The position numbers and the translations under genes are program-made. DNA of 64,000 nt from positions 18,041 to 82,040 of the forward strand of contig JAKLKF010000019.1 of assembly GCA_023150805.1 (NCBI GenBank). Reading direction: 5' to 3'. Origin of the DNA: Myxococcota bacterium. GTDB taxonomy: Bacteria; Myxococcota_A; UBA796; UBA2385. Below the pieces are notes generated by a model. That model saw only the letters and a program-made list of their open reading frames with translations. It did no database searches and had not been told where the DNA came from. Of the stretch, positions 44,484 through 53,151 are shown one piece after another; the first letter of the stretch is position 1; each line of letters starts with the position of its first letter.

Positions 44484-45590
44484 ATGCTGGCCGCCGCACT
44501 GATGCTCGTCGGTTGCACCAAGGTCGTCGAGATCCCCACCGAGAGCGCCGAGCTGCTCGAGGTCGGCGAGAACGAGGGCGGCGGGAACATCGTCGGCGTG
44601 CAGGCCTGGGTGGAGCCGACCAGCTTCGCCTCGGCCGAGGTGCTCGAGGACACGCTGCGCCTGTGGCTGGACGACGCCGAGGACCAGGAGTGGCTGCGCC
44701 CGGACACGGTCGTCGTCCTGCCCGAGACGATGGGCACCTGGCTGCTGCTGGTCGACGAGGGGCCCGACGTCATCGAGGCCGAGGACGCGGAGACCGCGCT
44801 GCGCAACCTGGTGACCGCCCACATGCCCGCCTTCCTGCTGGCGCGGGACGGCGCCCCGGCCGAGGACGAGAACGTCTACGCCGTCTACTCCATGAAGGCC
44901 GACCAGGTCGCCGACGCCTACCAGCAGGTGATGGGCAACCTGGCCGCCGAGTACGGCGTGACCCTGGTGGGCGGCTCCATCGTGCTGCCCGAGCCTAGCA
45001 TCGTCGACAGCCGCATCGTGCCCACCGCCGGGCGGGAGCTGCGCAACAGCAGCTTCATCTTCGACCGCGACGGCAACGTCCTGACCAACGGCGTGCCCGA
45101 GAGCTACCCCACGGCCAAGGAGCAGGAGGCGATCGAGCCGGGCGCGGTGGGGCGCCTGCCGGTCGTCGACACCCCGGCCGGCCGCCTGGCGGTCCTGGTC
45201 GGGTCGGACTCGTGGTTCCCCGACGCCTGGGACCAGGTGACGGCCGAGGGCGCCGAGCGCGTCGTGGCGCCCATCCTGACCTCGCCGCGGGGGGCCTGGC
45301 TGGACACCTGGGAGGGCTACGACGGCTGGCCCGAGCCCGCCGACGTGGACCGGCAGGACATCAAGGAGCTGACCCTGGCCGAGGCCGCCGAGAGCTACGG
45401 CCTGGCGGGCCGGGCGCTGGACGCCGACATCGAGGCGGCCATGGCCGTGCCGCTGCGCGGCCAGATGTGGGACGAAGGCACCGACGGCGTCATCAGCATC
45501 GTGGACGGCAACCGCGTCACCGAGGGGCCCCTGGTCGACGCCCCGGTCGTCGCCAACCTGTGGCTGCCGGCGCGCGACGACAAGCGCTGA
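44484..45590 (+). CDS. nitrilase-fold lipoprotein without catalytic Cys (copy 2)
   Basis: A 368-residue paralogue of the preceding gene, sharing VGVQAW, RPDTVVVLPE, AWxxxWEGY and LVDxPVxANLWLPAR. Lipoprotein signal MLAAALMLVGC (lipid Cys 11). The Cys site reads AVLVGSDSWFPDAW, with Gly240 in place of Cys. The ATG at 44484 has GGAG five bases upstream, and TGCTATCAG at 44452-44460 looks like an extended -10. Retention of the same substitution in both copies argues for a conserved non-catalytic role rather than decay. Confidence 0.75.
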   Translation: MLAAALMLVGCTKVVEIPTESAELLEVGENEGGGNIVGVQAWVEPTSFASAEVLEDTLRLWLDDAEDQEWLRPDTVVVLPETMGTWLLLVDEGPDVIEAEDAETALRNLVTAHMPAFLLARDGAPAEDENVYAVYSMKADQVADAYQQVMGNLAAEYGVTLVGGSIVLPEPSIVDSRIVPTAGRELRNSSFIFDRDGNVLTNGVPESYPTAKEQEAIEPGAVGRLPVVDTPAGRLAVLVGSDSWFPDAWDQVTAEGAERVVAPILTSPRGAWLDTWEGYDGWPEPADVDRQDIKELTLAEAAESYGLAGRALDADIEAAMAVPLRGQMWDEGTDGVISIVDGNRVTEGPLVDAPVVANLWLPARDDKR

Positions 45591-45603
45591 TCGACGCGGC
45601 CTC

Positions 45604-45984
45604 TCAGCGGCGGCGCAGCCGATCCAGCGCCCCGCGCAGGCCGCCGCCACCGCCGCCGCCCTCCTGGCGGGCCACCTCCTCCATGTGGCCCTGCACGCGG
45701 GCCAGCAGCGCCTGCCGGTCGGCGACCGGGTCGGCGACCAGCACCTCGTCGCCGGGCAGGATGGCCACCGCGACGCCGTCGGCCGGGCACAGGTCCAGGC
45801 AGGTGCTGTTGAGCACGCGGCACTCGGCGGCCGGCCCGCCCCCCTCGCGCGCGGCGTCCTTGAGCCAGGACTTGAGCCCCGTGCCCGCGGCGCGGCCGCA
45901 GCTCGGCTTGGGCGCGCCGGGCGGACGCTCGTTGTTGCAGACCAGGACGACGCCGTGCTTCCACGGCGCGGGGGTTTCGCGCAT
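45604..45984 (-). CDS. (2Fe-2S) thioredoxin-like ferredoxin
   Basis: A 126-residue soluble ferredoxin of the NuoE/Shethna type. The cluster cysteines are in VLVCNNERPPG, PSCGRAAG and STCLDLCPADGVAV, the typical arrangement for thioredoxin-like [2Fe-2S] proteins. The last 20 residues are a Gly-run and basic tail. ATG at 45984, 21 bases after the stop of the HExxH gene, so possibly co-transcribed. Electron partner unknown. Confidence 0.85.
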   Translation of the reverse strand: MRETPAPWKHGVVLVCNNERPPGAPKPSCGRAAGTGLKSWLKDAAREGGGPAAECRVLNSTCLDLCPADGVAVAILPGDEVLVADPVADRQALLARVQGHMEEVARQEGGGGGGGLRGALDRLRRR

Positions 45985-46005
45985 CGGGGCCTCCGTGGGT
46001 GGGCC

Positions 46006-47358
46006 CTATCCGGGTCCGGGCAGCCAGCCCGTCAGCCCGACCCGTCCGCTGGCGGCCGGATCCAGGGACTCCTCGCCCAGCACCCAGCCACGGCTCTTGG
46101 CCATCCCGCCGGCGGTGAGGGCGAAGCCGGGCGAGAGGCGCCAGGACAGGTCCACGTCCAGCCGGCCCCCGGGGGCCCGCCGGGCGCGATCCCACCGCTG
46201 CGCCTCGGGCTGCAGCCACAGGCCGACGCCCACCTCGGCGTGCAGAGCCTCGCCGGACACGGGAAGGTCGACGACCGCCAGGTCCAGCCCCGGGAACCAG
46301 CCGGCCTGGGCGAAGCCGTTGTGCAGGGTCGCCTCCAGCCCCGCGCCGTGGCCGCGCGTCGCCGCCACCACCGCGATCTCGTGCCCCCAGGGGGTGGCGG
46401 TCTGCGAGAGCCGGGCCATGAAGCGGCGGTCGGCGTCGCCGAAGGCGTTGACGCCGAAGAGGTGGGGGTTGGCGAAGTTGAGCAGGCCCAGCAGCACCTG
46501 CTGCTCCAGCCAGGCCTGCTCGTCGCCGGTCAGGTCCTCCCAGGAGCGGTAGCGGTCGACTCCCTCTCCATAGGGGTGAGGGCCCCGGTCACCGTAGGGC
46601 TCGTCGGGGCGGCGCATGTCGTAGACCCACGCCGTGCAGTCCAGCCCGGTGAAGTCCCGGGACTCCACCGTGAGGCGGAGCTGGTTCTCCACGTCGGTCA
46701 CCTCGTCGCTCGCCTCCGAGGCGCAGCGCAGGTCGTAGAGCAGGGGGCTCAGCTCGCCGACCAGCAGGGGCGGGCTCATCCAGGACTCGCCGAAGTACAG
46801 CGGCCCCCGCCAGGTGCCGACCTGGTCGTGTCAGAACAGGTCGTCGGCCAGCCGGTCGACGATGGCCTGCTCGGCCTCCATCCCCGACGACATCAAGCGC
46901 ACCGTCTCGGCGGGGTGCTGGGCCTTCAGCCGGGCCAGGTCCTCGTCGAGGACGTGGTCGACCGAGATGGTGCCGCTGGACCAGGCCTCGGGGTGGTAGA
47001 TGCCGTTGCGGCTGGAGATGTCGCGGTGGCGCATCACCGCGCGGTGCCACTCCTCGTGGGCCCAGCCGTTGACCAGGAACAGCCCGAAGCTCGCGGCGCC
47101 CACGCTGGCCATGCCGAGCCCCGTCCGCAGCCCCTCGTTCTCGGGGAAGGCCTCGAACCACGCCGTCTGCAGGCCCAGGACCACCGCGCGGTCGACGCTC
47201 GCGGCCAGGTCCGCCGAGGCGGACATCGAGGGCCAGCCGGCCGGCGCCACCATCTGCGGCGCCTCGAACAGGGTCAGGTGCAGCGGCACGCGCTCGGCGG
47301 CGGGAGCGGCCGTGGCGAGAGGGACGGCGAGGGTGGCGAGCAGTGTCAGCGGCGGCAT
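46006..47358 (-). pseudogene. HExxH secreted protein interrupted by an in-frame UGA
   Basis: One continuous frame of 450 codons from ATG 47358 to the stop at 46006, broken only by UGA at 46833-46831 (codon 176). The N-terminus is a Sec signal (MPPLTLLATLAVPLATAAPA). NGWAHEEWHRAVM holds His101-Glu-x2-His105 with a hydrophobic stretch just before it, so a metal site is likely. After UGA the frame continues with DQVGTWRGPLYFGESWM and a second half ending in barrel-like alternating residues. Either a nonsense change, a sequencing error, or UGA decoding as selenocysteine; another gene in this window uses UGA that way. Family not recognised. Confidence 0.55.
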
Positions 47359-47426
47359 CCGCGGAGCGTATGTCGAGCGGCGGACGGCAAGAGGCGGCCC
47401 TGCCAGCGGGCGCGCGCAGGGGCCCG

Positions 47427-47921
47427 TCAGCCCCGCTTGCGCCCGACCCCCAGCACCCCCGCCGCCACCACGATCTGCGGGTAGACCTCGCCGTCGGCGA
47501 TCAGCAGGTCCAGGCGTCCACCCAGGTCGATGGCCGAGGTCTCCGACATCCACAGGGCGATGCCGCCGTGGCCCCCCAGGCCGATCGCCTCCTGGTAGTC
47601 GCCCGTGTACAGGGTGAGCGAGCCGCCGGCGTAGGGCGTCAGCGCGTCGCCGCCGGTGAACCAGTACGTGGCGCGCGGCCCGATGCCCAGCAGGCTGGCC
47701 CCGCTGCCGGCGACGAGCTGGATCTGCCCGCCCAGGCCGACCGGGGTCTGCTTGAGCACGTACTCGTAGCTGGCGCTGAGCGTGAGCAGCCCCTCGCCGT
47801 CGACGATCGTGAAGGCCCCCTGGCCCTGGACCAGGTGGTCGCCGCCGTGGATGCGGGAGCCGCGGGTGGCCCCGTCGTCGCCGGGCGCCGCGAGGGCCGT
47901 CTGCAGGAGCAGGATGAGCAT
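47427..47921 (-). CDS. small outer-membrane beta-barrel-like protein
   Basis: About 164 residues: signal MLILLLQTALAAPG, then alternating hydrophobic/polar strands with Gly and aromatic residues (LLTLSASYEYVLKQTPVGLGGQIQLVAGSG is representative of the pattern in short form: SASYEYVLKQ, GGQIQLVAGSG). Looks like an eight-stranded OmpA- or PagP-sized barrel, but no family is recognised. The ATG at 47921 has GAGG eight bases upstream; a GTG at 47930 is less likely. It lies upstream of the interrupted HExxH gene on the same strand. Confidence 0.6.
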   Translation of the reverse strand: MLILLLQTALAAPGDDGATRGSRIHGGDHLVQGQGAFTIVDGEGLLTLSASYEYVLKQTPVGLGGQIQLVAGSGASLLGIGPRATYWFTGGDALTPYAGGSLTLYTGDYQEAIGLGGHGGIALWMSETSAIDLGGRLDLLIADGEVYPQIVVAAGVLGVGRKRG

Positions 47922-48002
47922 GGAAGTCACCTCGCAGGCCGACTAACGCGCCGCCCCACCCGGCCGGGAGGCGCGCGCCGGTCGGCGGGGCTACAGGGCG
48001 GC

Positions 48003-48704
48003 ATGACCCGCCTGGTCCTCATCATGGGCGTGCAGCGCTCCGGCACCAACGCGCTGTTCAAGTCGCTGACCAGCGACCCCTCGGTGCTCGGCGTGAACGA
48101 GGCGCCCGACAGCGCCTTCTTCCAGGACGTGCTGCTGCGGCCCGAGCCCGAGCTGCGCCCCCACCTGCAGGCCCACGACGGCCCCGTCGTGCTCAAGCCC
48201 ATCAGCGAGACCAACCGCCGCGGCGTGGGCGACGTGCTCGACGAGCTGGCCGCCTACGACCCGGTCGTGCCGTGGATCTACCGGGACCCGGTCAACTGCT
48301 GGCACAGCCACGTCGAGCGCTGGCAGGGCTTCCGCGACCGGCCCGCGGAGTTCGCCGTCCACTGGTCGCAGCGCAACCGCCTGGCCCTGGACGCGCTGCG
48401 GACCCACGGCGAGCGCATCGCCGTCGTGCGCTACGAGGACCTGGTCGACGACCCGCAGGTCTTCGCCGGCCTGTGCGACTGGCTGCGCGTGCCGGGGTCC
48501 TACCTGTTCCGCCCCGACCGCGCGCGCGGCCGCGAGACCTGGCCGGCCGAGGTCCAGGCCGTCATCGACCAGGGCACCGCCGAGGTGCGGGCCGCGCTGG
48601 ACCAGGCCCGCGCCTTCCTGCCCGGCGAGGCCGGCGCCCTGTCCCGGGCCGGCGCCCGCCTGGCCGGCCGGCTGCGCCGGCAGTGGGGCAAGCTGCGGGG
48701 CTGA
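48003..48704 (+). CDS. sulfotransferase family protein
   Basis: A 233-residue cytoplasmic protein with the PAPS 5'-phosphosulfate-binding loop MGVQRSGTNALFKSL at about 8-22 and the 3'-phosphate-binding region PWIYRDPVNCWHSH. RYEDLVDDP is the conserved late motif of this family. It transfers sulfate from PAPS to an unknown acceptor, possibly a surface sugar or lipid. TACAGG six to eleven bases before the ATG suggests a near-leaderless transcript. Its stop is followed directly by the stop of the convergent gene. Confidence 0.87.
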   Translation: MTRLVLIMGVQRSGTNALFKSLTSDPSVLGVNEAPDSAFFQDVLLRPEPELRPHLQAHDGPVVLKPISETNRRGVGDVLDELAAYDPVVPWIYRDPVNCWHSHVERWQGFRDRPAEFAVHWSQRNRLALDALRTHGERIAVVRYEDLVDDPQVFAGLCDWLRVPGSYLFRPDRARGRETWPAEVQAVIDQGTAEVRAALDQARAFLPGEAGALSRAGARLAGRLRRQWGKLRG

Positions 48705-50594
48705 TCAGCAGGGCCAGTCGGTGAACCAGGCCTCGTTGTTGCCCTCGTCGCACTCGTTCTGGGCGCCGATGCCGCCGCCGGCGTCGTCCACCCGCACCAT
48801 GAAGCCCTCGGGGCCCATCTGTCCGCGGGTCGTCTCGAAGACGATCGCGGCGCTGGTGGTCCCGGGCTCCAGCGCCCGCGGCAGGGTCTTGACCTCCAGC
48901 AGGGTCTCGGCCCCGCCGTCCATGGCGTACAGCGCGACGGGGATGCCCTCGTTGCTGGGCAGGCCGCCGACGTTGGCCACCTGCACGGCCAGCGCGACGT
49001 AGCTGTCGGCCTCGCAGCCGGCGAAGCAGGAGTCCACGATCTCCACCGACAGGTCGATGGCCGCGTCGTCCACGGTGGGGCGCGCCCGGAAGACGTTGTA
49101 GACGTCCCACGAGCGGGCCGCCGGCGACGGGACGTGCCCGTCGGGCTCGACCTGGGTCATGGCGAAGTCGTGGACCGGCCAGGTCGTGCCCGACTTGGCC
49201 CAGCCGTCCCCGGCGTGGCCGAGCACCGTGACGCCCTTCCAGCGCGACCCGTTGCTGGCGATGACGATCTCGGCCGAGCCGTCGTTGTCCACGTCGGCCA
49301 CGGTCGGGTACTCCCAGACCGTCCCCGAGGTGTGGCTGCTGTTGGCGTAGCGCTGGGTGCCGGTGCGACCGTCGAAGATGCGGAGCTGCACCTCGTCGGC
49401 GTAGAGCACCTCGTAGGCGCCGTCGCCGTCCACGTCGTAGCCGCTGGCGCCGGCGATGCCCGAGGCGTCCTGGATCGCGGCCTGCCACAGCCGGGTGCCG
49501 TCCACCTCGAAGACCTCCAGCATGGTGCTGGCCGGCACCGCCACCTCGACCTGGCCGTCGCCGTCGAAGTCGGCGACCGAGGGCGGGCCGGGGCGGGTGC
49601 TGCCGCTGTTCAGGTTCACCGTCCGGATGAGCCGGCCGTCGTCGTCGACGATGTGCAGCTGGCTGCCCGTCACCCAGAAGGTCTCGCCGCCGGCGTCGCC
49701 GTCGATGTCGGCCACCGCCTGGAAGGTGCTGTCCCCCGTCCGGGAGACGCTCCACTCCCGCGCCCCGCGGTGGTCGTAGGCGATCTCGCCCAGCAGGATC
49801 TCCTGGGTACCGTCGGCGTCCACGTCGGCGGTGACCGGCGCGCGCCAGCTCGAGGTGATCCCCGACAGCGTCGCCACGGTGGCGCCGCCGCTGCCCTCGA
49901 CCACCGCGATGTCCATCACGATCTCGACGTCGCCGTCGCCCTCCAGGTCGGCGATCACCGGCTGCGGGTACATCTGCCAGGCGAAGGGGGCGCTGCGCCA
50001 CTCGGTCGTGCCCGCGCCGTTCACGGCGGCCACCCGCTTGTCCGTGGTCGGCGCGATCACCTCGGGCGCCCCGTCGTTGTCCACGTCGGCGATGGCGACG
50101 CCGCCGTTGCCGTCGAAGCCGGACACCTCGAAGATCGTGCCCGAGCCGTCGCCGTGCAGCGCCACCAGCGTGTTGGCCCCCCAGGTGGTGAACGCGATGT
50201 CCGGTCGGTCGTCCTGGTCGACCCGGCCGTCGCCGTTGTCGTCCGTCAGGTTGCCGATGGCCGGCATGACGATGACGCCGGTGCCCGAGCGCACCGTGTA
50301 CTGCCACTCGATCATCACGTTCCAGGGGTCGAGCACCTCCAGGTCGGGCGCCACGCAGTCCTCGTCGACGCGCGCGGTGCCGGCCGGCGGCTCGTCGACC
50401 GTGCAGTCCTCGTCGCTGCCGCCGTCGCCGGGCAGGGTCCCACCCCCGTCCGACGGGCCCGGCGGCCCGCCGCTGTCGGTCGCCCCTTCGTTGCCCGCGC
50501 CCGCGGGCTTGAAGCTGTAGTCGGAGCAGCCGGCCAGCAGCAGGGCGAGCAGGGCGCAGGAGCGGACGGCCGAGGGGAGAGCGGAGAGGCGCAC
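48705..50594 (-). CDS. FG-GAP/VCBS-repeat lipoprotein
   Basis: A 629-residue lipoprotein (signal RSCALLALLLAGC, lipid Cys about 23). A Gly/Asp/Pro linker is followed by about eight integrin-like beta-propeller repeats with Asp-rich calcium loops (NDDGDGRVDQDDRPDIAF type; VADVDNDGAPEVI, ADLEGDGDVEIVM, ADVDADGTQEILL, ADFDGDGQVEVAV, YDVDGDGAYEVLY, ADVDNDGSAEIVI). The C-terminal domain is a CARDB-like fold (VQVANVGGLPSNEGIPVALY). Probably a surface or outer-membrane attached Ca-binding protein. GTG at 50594. Downstream of the first PEGA-like gene, same strand. Confidence 0.85.
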   Translation of the reverse strand: MRLSALPSAVRSCALLALLLAGCSDYSFKPAGAGNEGATDSGGPPGPSDGGGTLPGDGGSDEDCTVDEPPAGTARVDEDCVAPDLEVLDPWNVMIEWQYTVRSGTGVIVMPAIGNLTDDNGDGRVDQDDRPDIAFTTWGANTLVALHGDGSGTIFEVSGFDGNGGVAIADVDNDGAPEVIAPTTDKRVAAVNGAGTTEWRSAPFAWQMYPQPVIADLEGDGDVEIVMDIAVVEGSGGATVATLSGITSSWRAPVTADVDADGTQEILLGEIAYDHRGAREWSVSRTGDSTFQAVADIDGDAGGETFWVTGSQLHIVDDDGRLIRTVNLNSGSTRPGPPSVADFDGDGQVEVAVPASTMLEVFEVDGTRLWQAAIQDASGIAGASGYDVDGDGAYEVLYADEVQLRIFDGRTGTQRYANSSHTSGTVWEYPTVADVDNDGSAEIVIASNGSRWKGVTVLGHAGDGWAKSGTTWPVHDFAMTQVEPDGHVPSPAARSWDVYNVFRARPTVDDAAIDLSVEIVDSCFAGCEADSYVALAVQVANVGGLPSNEGIPVALYAMDGGAETLLEVKTLPRALEPGTTSAAIVFETTRGQMGPEGFMVRVDDAGGGIGAQNECDEGNNEAWFTDWPC

Positions 50595-50655
50595 GGAGAC
50601 TCCGGGAGAGTCGGCAGTGTACCTGCTCCGGTCGGGGTCGGGAGGCGCCGGCGGG

Positions 50656-51672
50656 TCAGTCGCCCAGCGGCGACATCCGGCGCAGCGCGGGCTCGTACCG
50701 CGCCGCCTTGAGCCGGAAGGTGGGCAGGGTGCCGCCCACCTCGCGGTCGATCTCGTCCAGCTCGACCTGGTGGTCCAGGTCCAGCCGCAGCAGGCGCAGG
50801 CTGCGCACGCCGTGCCGCTCGGCCCAGGCGTCCAGCACCCGCGCCAGCTCGGGGTCCAGCCGCATCGTCTCGACCGCCAGCACGAGCTGGTAGGTGGCCC
50901 AGCGCGCGTCCCCCTCGCTGCCGGTGCGGGCCTGGGTCGTGGCGGTGCGGCCGGCGACGATCTCGATCTCCTGGGTCCAGGCGTGGCCCTGCCGGCCGTG
51001 GTCCGCCGTCAGCCGGTGCAGCCCGGGGAAGAGGTGCACCCGGATGGGCGCCGGCCCCAGCGGCACGCCGTCCAGCGCGTACTGCAGCTCCATCTCCCCC
51101 TCGGTGATCACCAGCTGCCCCGTCCCCTCGGCCAGCAGCGCCTCCACCTCGGCGTAGTAGGCCTCGGCCCACCGCTCGCTGCCCTCGGGCAGCGCGACCG
51201 AGCGGTTCCAGGCGATCGCCGCCGCCCGCCGCAGCTCCTGCTGGGCGACCCGGTGGAGGCCGCCCTCCAGCGAGACGGCGCCGCGCAGGAACCAGAGCGT
51301 GAACAGCTCCTGGTTGGTGGGGCTGCCCGCCCACTGCTCCAGCGCGCGCGTGGCCTCGTTCAGCGCGTTGTCGGCGACCTGGGGGCGGCCCTCCAGCAGC
51401 GCCTGGCGGGCCTGCTCCAGCGCCGCCCGGAGGCGCTGGGAGGCCTGCTCGTCGCGCCGCGCCGCCGCCTCGTCGGCCAGCAGGCTGTCGACGCTGAGCA
51501 CCGGCAGATCCCCCAGGCCCGAGTCGTGGGTCACCCAGAACATCCGGTCGTTGCAGCCGTCGCCGGCGCACAGCAGCACGCCCACCTCGGCGGCGCCGGG
51601 CGGGGGAGCGGTGACCATGCCGGCCCGAGCCAGGCCGGCCAGGGCGAGCGCCGCGGTGAGCAGGAGGGGCAC
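50656..51672 (-). CDS. PEGA-like exported protein (paralogue A)
   Basis: A 338-residue protein with a Sec signal (PLLLTAALALAGLARA) and an N-terminal Cys pair (LLCAGDGCNDR) shared in kind with paralogues B and C. The middle is helical, TPR-like (ALEQARQALLEGRPQVADNALNEA...). Then a PEGA-like beta segment (QYALDGVPLGPAPIRVHLFPGLHRL). It lacks the long C-terminal barrel of B and C. GTG start at 51672, only 21 bp from the divergent start of paralogue B. Likely co-transcribed with the VCBS lipoprotein 61 bp downstream. Confidence 0.65.
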   Translation of the reverse strand: MPLLLTAALALAGLARAGMVTAPPPGAAEVGVLLCAGDGCNDRMFWVTHDSGLGDLPVLSVDSLLADEAAARRDEQASQRLRAALEQARQALLEGRPQVADNALNEATRALEQWAGSPTNQELFTLWFLRGAVSLEGGLHRVAQQELRRAAAIAWNRSVALPEGSERWAEAYYAEVEALLAEGTGQLVITEGEMELQYALDGVPLGPAPIRVHLFPGLHRLTADHGRQGHAWTQEIEIVAGRTATTQARTGSEGDARWATYQLVLAVETMRLDPELARVLDAWAERHGVRSLRLLRLDLDHQVELDEIDREVGGTLPTFRLKAARYEPALRRMSPLGD

Positions 51673-51693
51673 GTCGGCAGTATAGGATGCGCC

Positions 51694-53145
51694 ATGCTCC
51701 CGGCGCTCGTCGCCGCCTCCGCGGCCCTGCTCACCCTGCTCTCCCCTCCCGCCGGCGCCCAGCCGGTCACCGCCGTGCCCGCCGGGGCCACCGCGGTCAC
51801 GGTGATGGTCTGCGACCAGCCCGACGGCTGCAGCGTGGCCTGGCAGGCCCTGGCCGACCACTGCACGGCCCTGGGCCTGCCGGTGCTGGACTTCGACGAC
51901 GTGGCGCTGGCGGGCCCCGCCGGCGGGGACGCGCGGGCCGAGCTGGACCAGGCCCTGGTGGCGGCCACGGCCCACGCCGACCTCGACGCCTGGGAGGCCG
52001 CGCGGGACGCGCTGCGGCGCACGCCGCTCACCCTGCCGCCGGCCGAGCCCTTCGCCTTGTGGCTGGCCCTGGGCGCCGCCCGCTTCGACCGCGGCGACCC
52101 GGCGGGCGCCGAGGCCGCCTTCCTCGCCGCCTCCTCCTCCAGCGGCGCGCGGGTCTACGACCTGCCCGAGATGTCCGCGGGTGCGCTCGGCGCCTACCTG
52201 GAGGTCGCCTCCCGCCCCCAGGGGCAGGCGACGCTGCGCGTGTTGTCGGACCATCCCGGCGCCACCGTCTTCGTCGACGGGCGCCTGGCCGGTCCGGCGC
52301 CGGTGGAGCTGGTCGTCTCCCAGGGCTGGCACCGCGTCACCGTCGAGCGCGCGGGCCGCCGGGCCGCCTGGGTGGGCGAGGTGCAGGCCCCCGCCGAACA
52401 GGTCCTGGACGTGCGGGCCGAGCTGACCGAGGACGACGCCCCCGCCGCGCTGGAGGCGGCCGTCATCGGCGCGATCGCGGGGAGCCCGCCGCCGCCCGAG
52501 GTGGGCCGCAGCCTTGGCGCCTGGGCCCGCGCGCAGGGGCTGACCACGGTGCGCTTCGTGCAACTGGTCGAGCCCGGCGCCTTCGGCCGCGTCCCCCAGG
52601 AGCGGGTCCCGTCCCAGGCCGGCCTGTGGGACCTGCGCGCGACCTGGCTGGACGCGGGCGCCGGGCGCTTCCGCCCCCGCGGCGACGGCTCCACCGCCCT
52701 GCGACGGGCCGCCGACCCCGAGCGCTTCAGCCTGGGCATGCAGGCCGGCTATGCCCGCCTGCAACAGAAGCTCGACACCGGCCCCGACCCGCACGACCAC
52801 CTCGACGTGCAGCTCGTCGGCCTGCTGCGGCTGTCGCCCGCCTTCTCGCTGGACGCCCGCGCCGGCCTGTGGCGCGCCGCCCAGCCCTGGTACTTGTACC
52901 GGGACTGGCTCTCTCACGAGCTGTTCCCCCTCGCCCTCGGCCCGCGCTGGAGCGACCCGCGCCTGGGCCTGTACGGGGGCGTGCAGGCGCTGGCCGTCGT
53001 GCCCGTCGCCGTGGGCGGCCAGCTCTTCGCCGGCTGGACCTGGCGCCCCACGGTGCGCTGGCGGGTCGGCATCGAGGCCCGCGGCGGCTACACCGACGTC
53101 GGCCCCACCGGCGGCGCCAGCACCTTCGTGACCTTCGCGGGTTGA
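51694..53145 (+). CDS. PEGA-domain protein with predicted outer-membrane barrel (paralogue B)
   Basis: A 483-residue exported protein: signal (ALVAASAALLTLLSPPAGA), Cys pair (CDQPDGC), helical region, PEGA domain (LRVLSDHPGATVFVDGRLAG ... LVVSQGWHRVTVERAG), and a C-terminal stretch of short amphipathic strands (LDVQLVGLLRLSPAFSLDARAGLW, GLYGGVQALAVVPVAVGG) that looks like a barrel. The PEGA domain usually sits at the cell surface or binds sugars/proteins. Followed after six bases by the MopE-repeat gene, so the two form an operon. Divergent from paralogue A. Confidence 0.72.
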   Translation: MLPALVAASAALLTLLSPPAGAQPVTAVPAGATAVTVMVCDQPDGCSVAWQALADHCTALGLPVLDFDDVALAGPAGGDARAELDQALVAATAHADLDAWEAARDALRRTPLTLPPAEPFALWLALGAARFDRGDPAGAEAAFLAASSSSGARVYDLPEMSAGALGAYLEVASRPQGQATLRVLSDHPGATVFVDGRLAGPAPVELVVSQGWHRVTVERAGRRAAWVGEVQAPAEQVLDVRAELTEDDAPAALEAAVIGAIAGSPPPPEVGRSLGAWARAQGLTTVRFVQLVEPGAFGRVPQERVPSQAGLWDLRATWLDAGAGRFRPRGDGSTALRRAADPERFSLGMQAGYARLQQKLDTGPDPHDHLDVQLVGLLRLSPAFSLDARAGLWRAAQPWYLYRDWLSHELFPLALGPRWSDPRLGLYGGVQALAVVPVAVGGQLFAGWTWRPTVRWRVGIEARGGYTDVGPTGGASTFVTFAG

Positions 53146-53151
53146 GGCACC

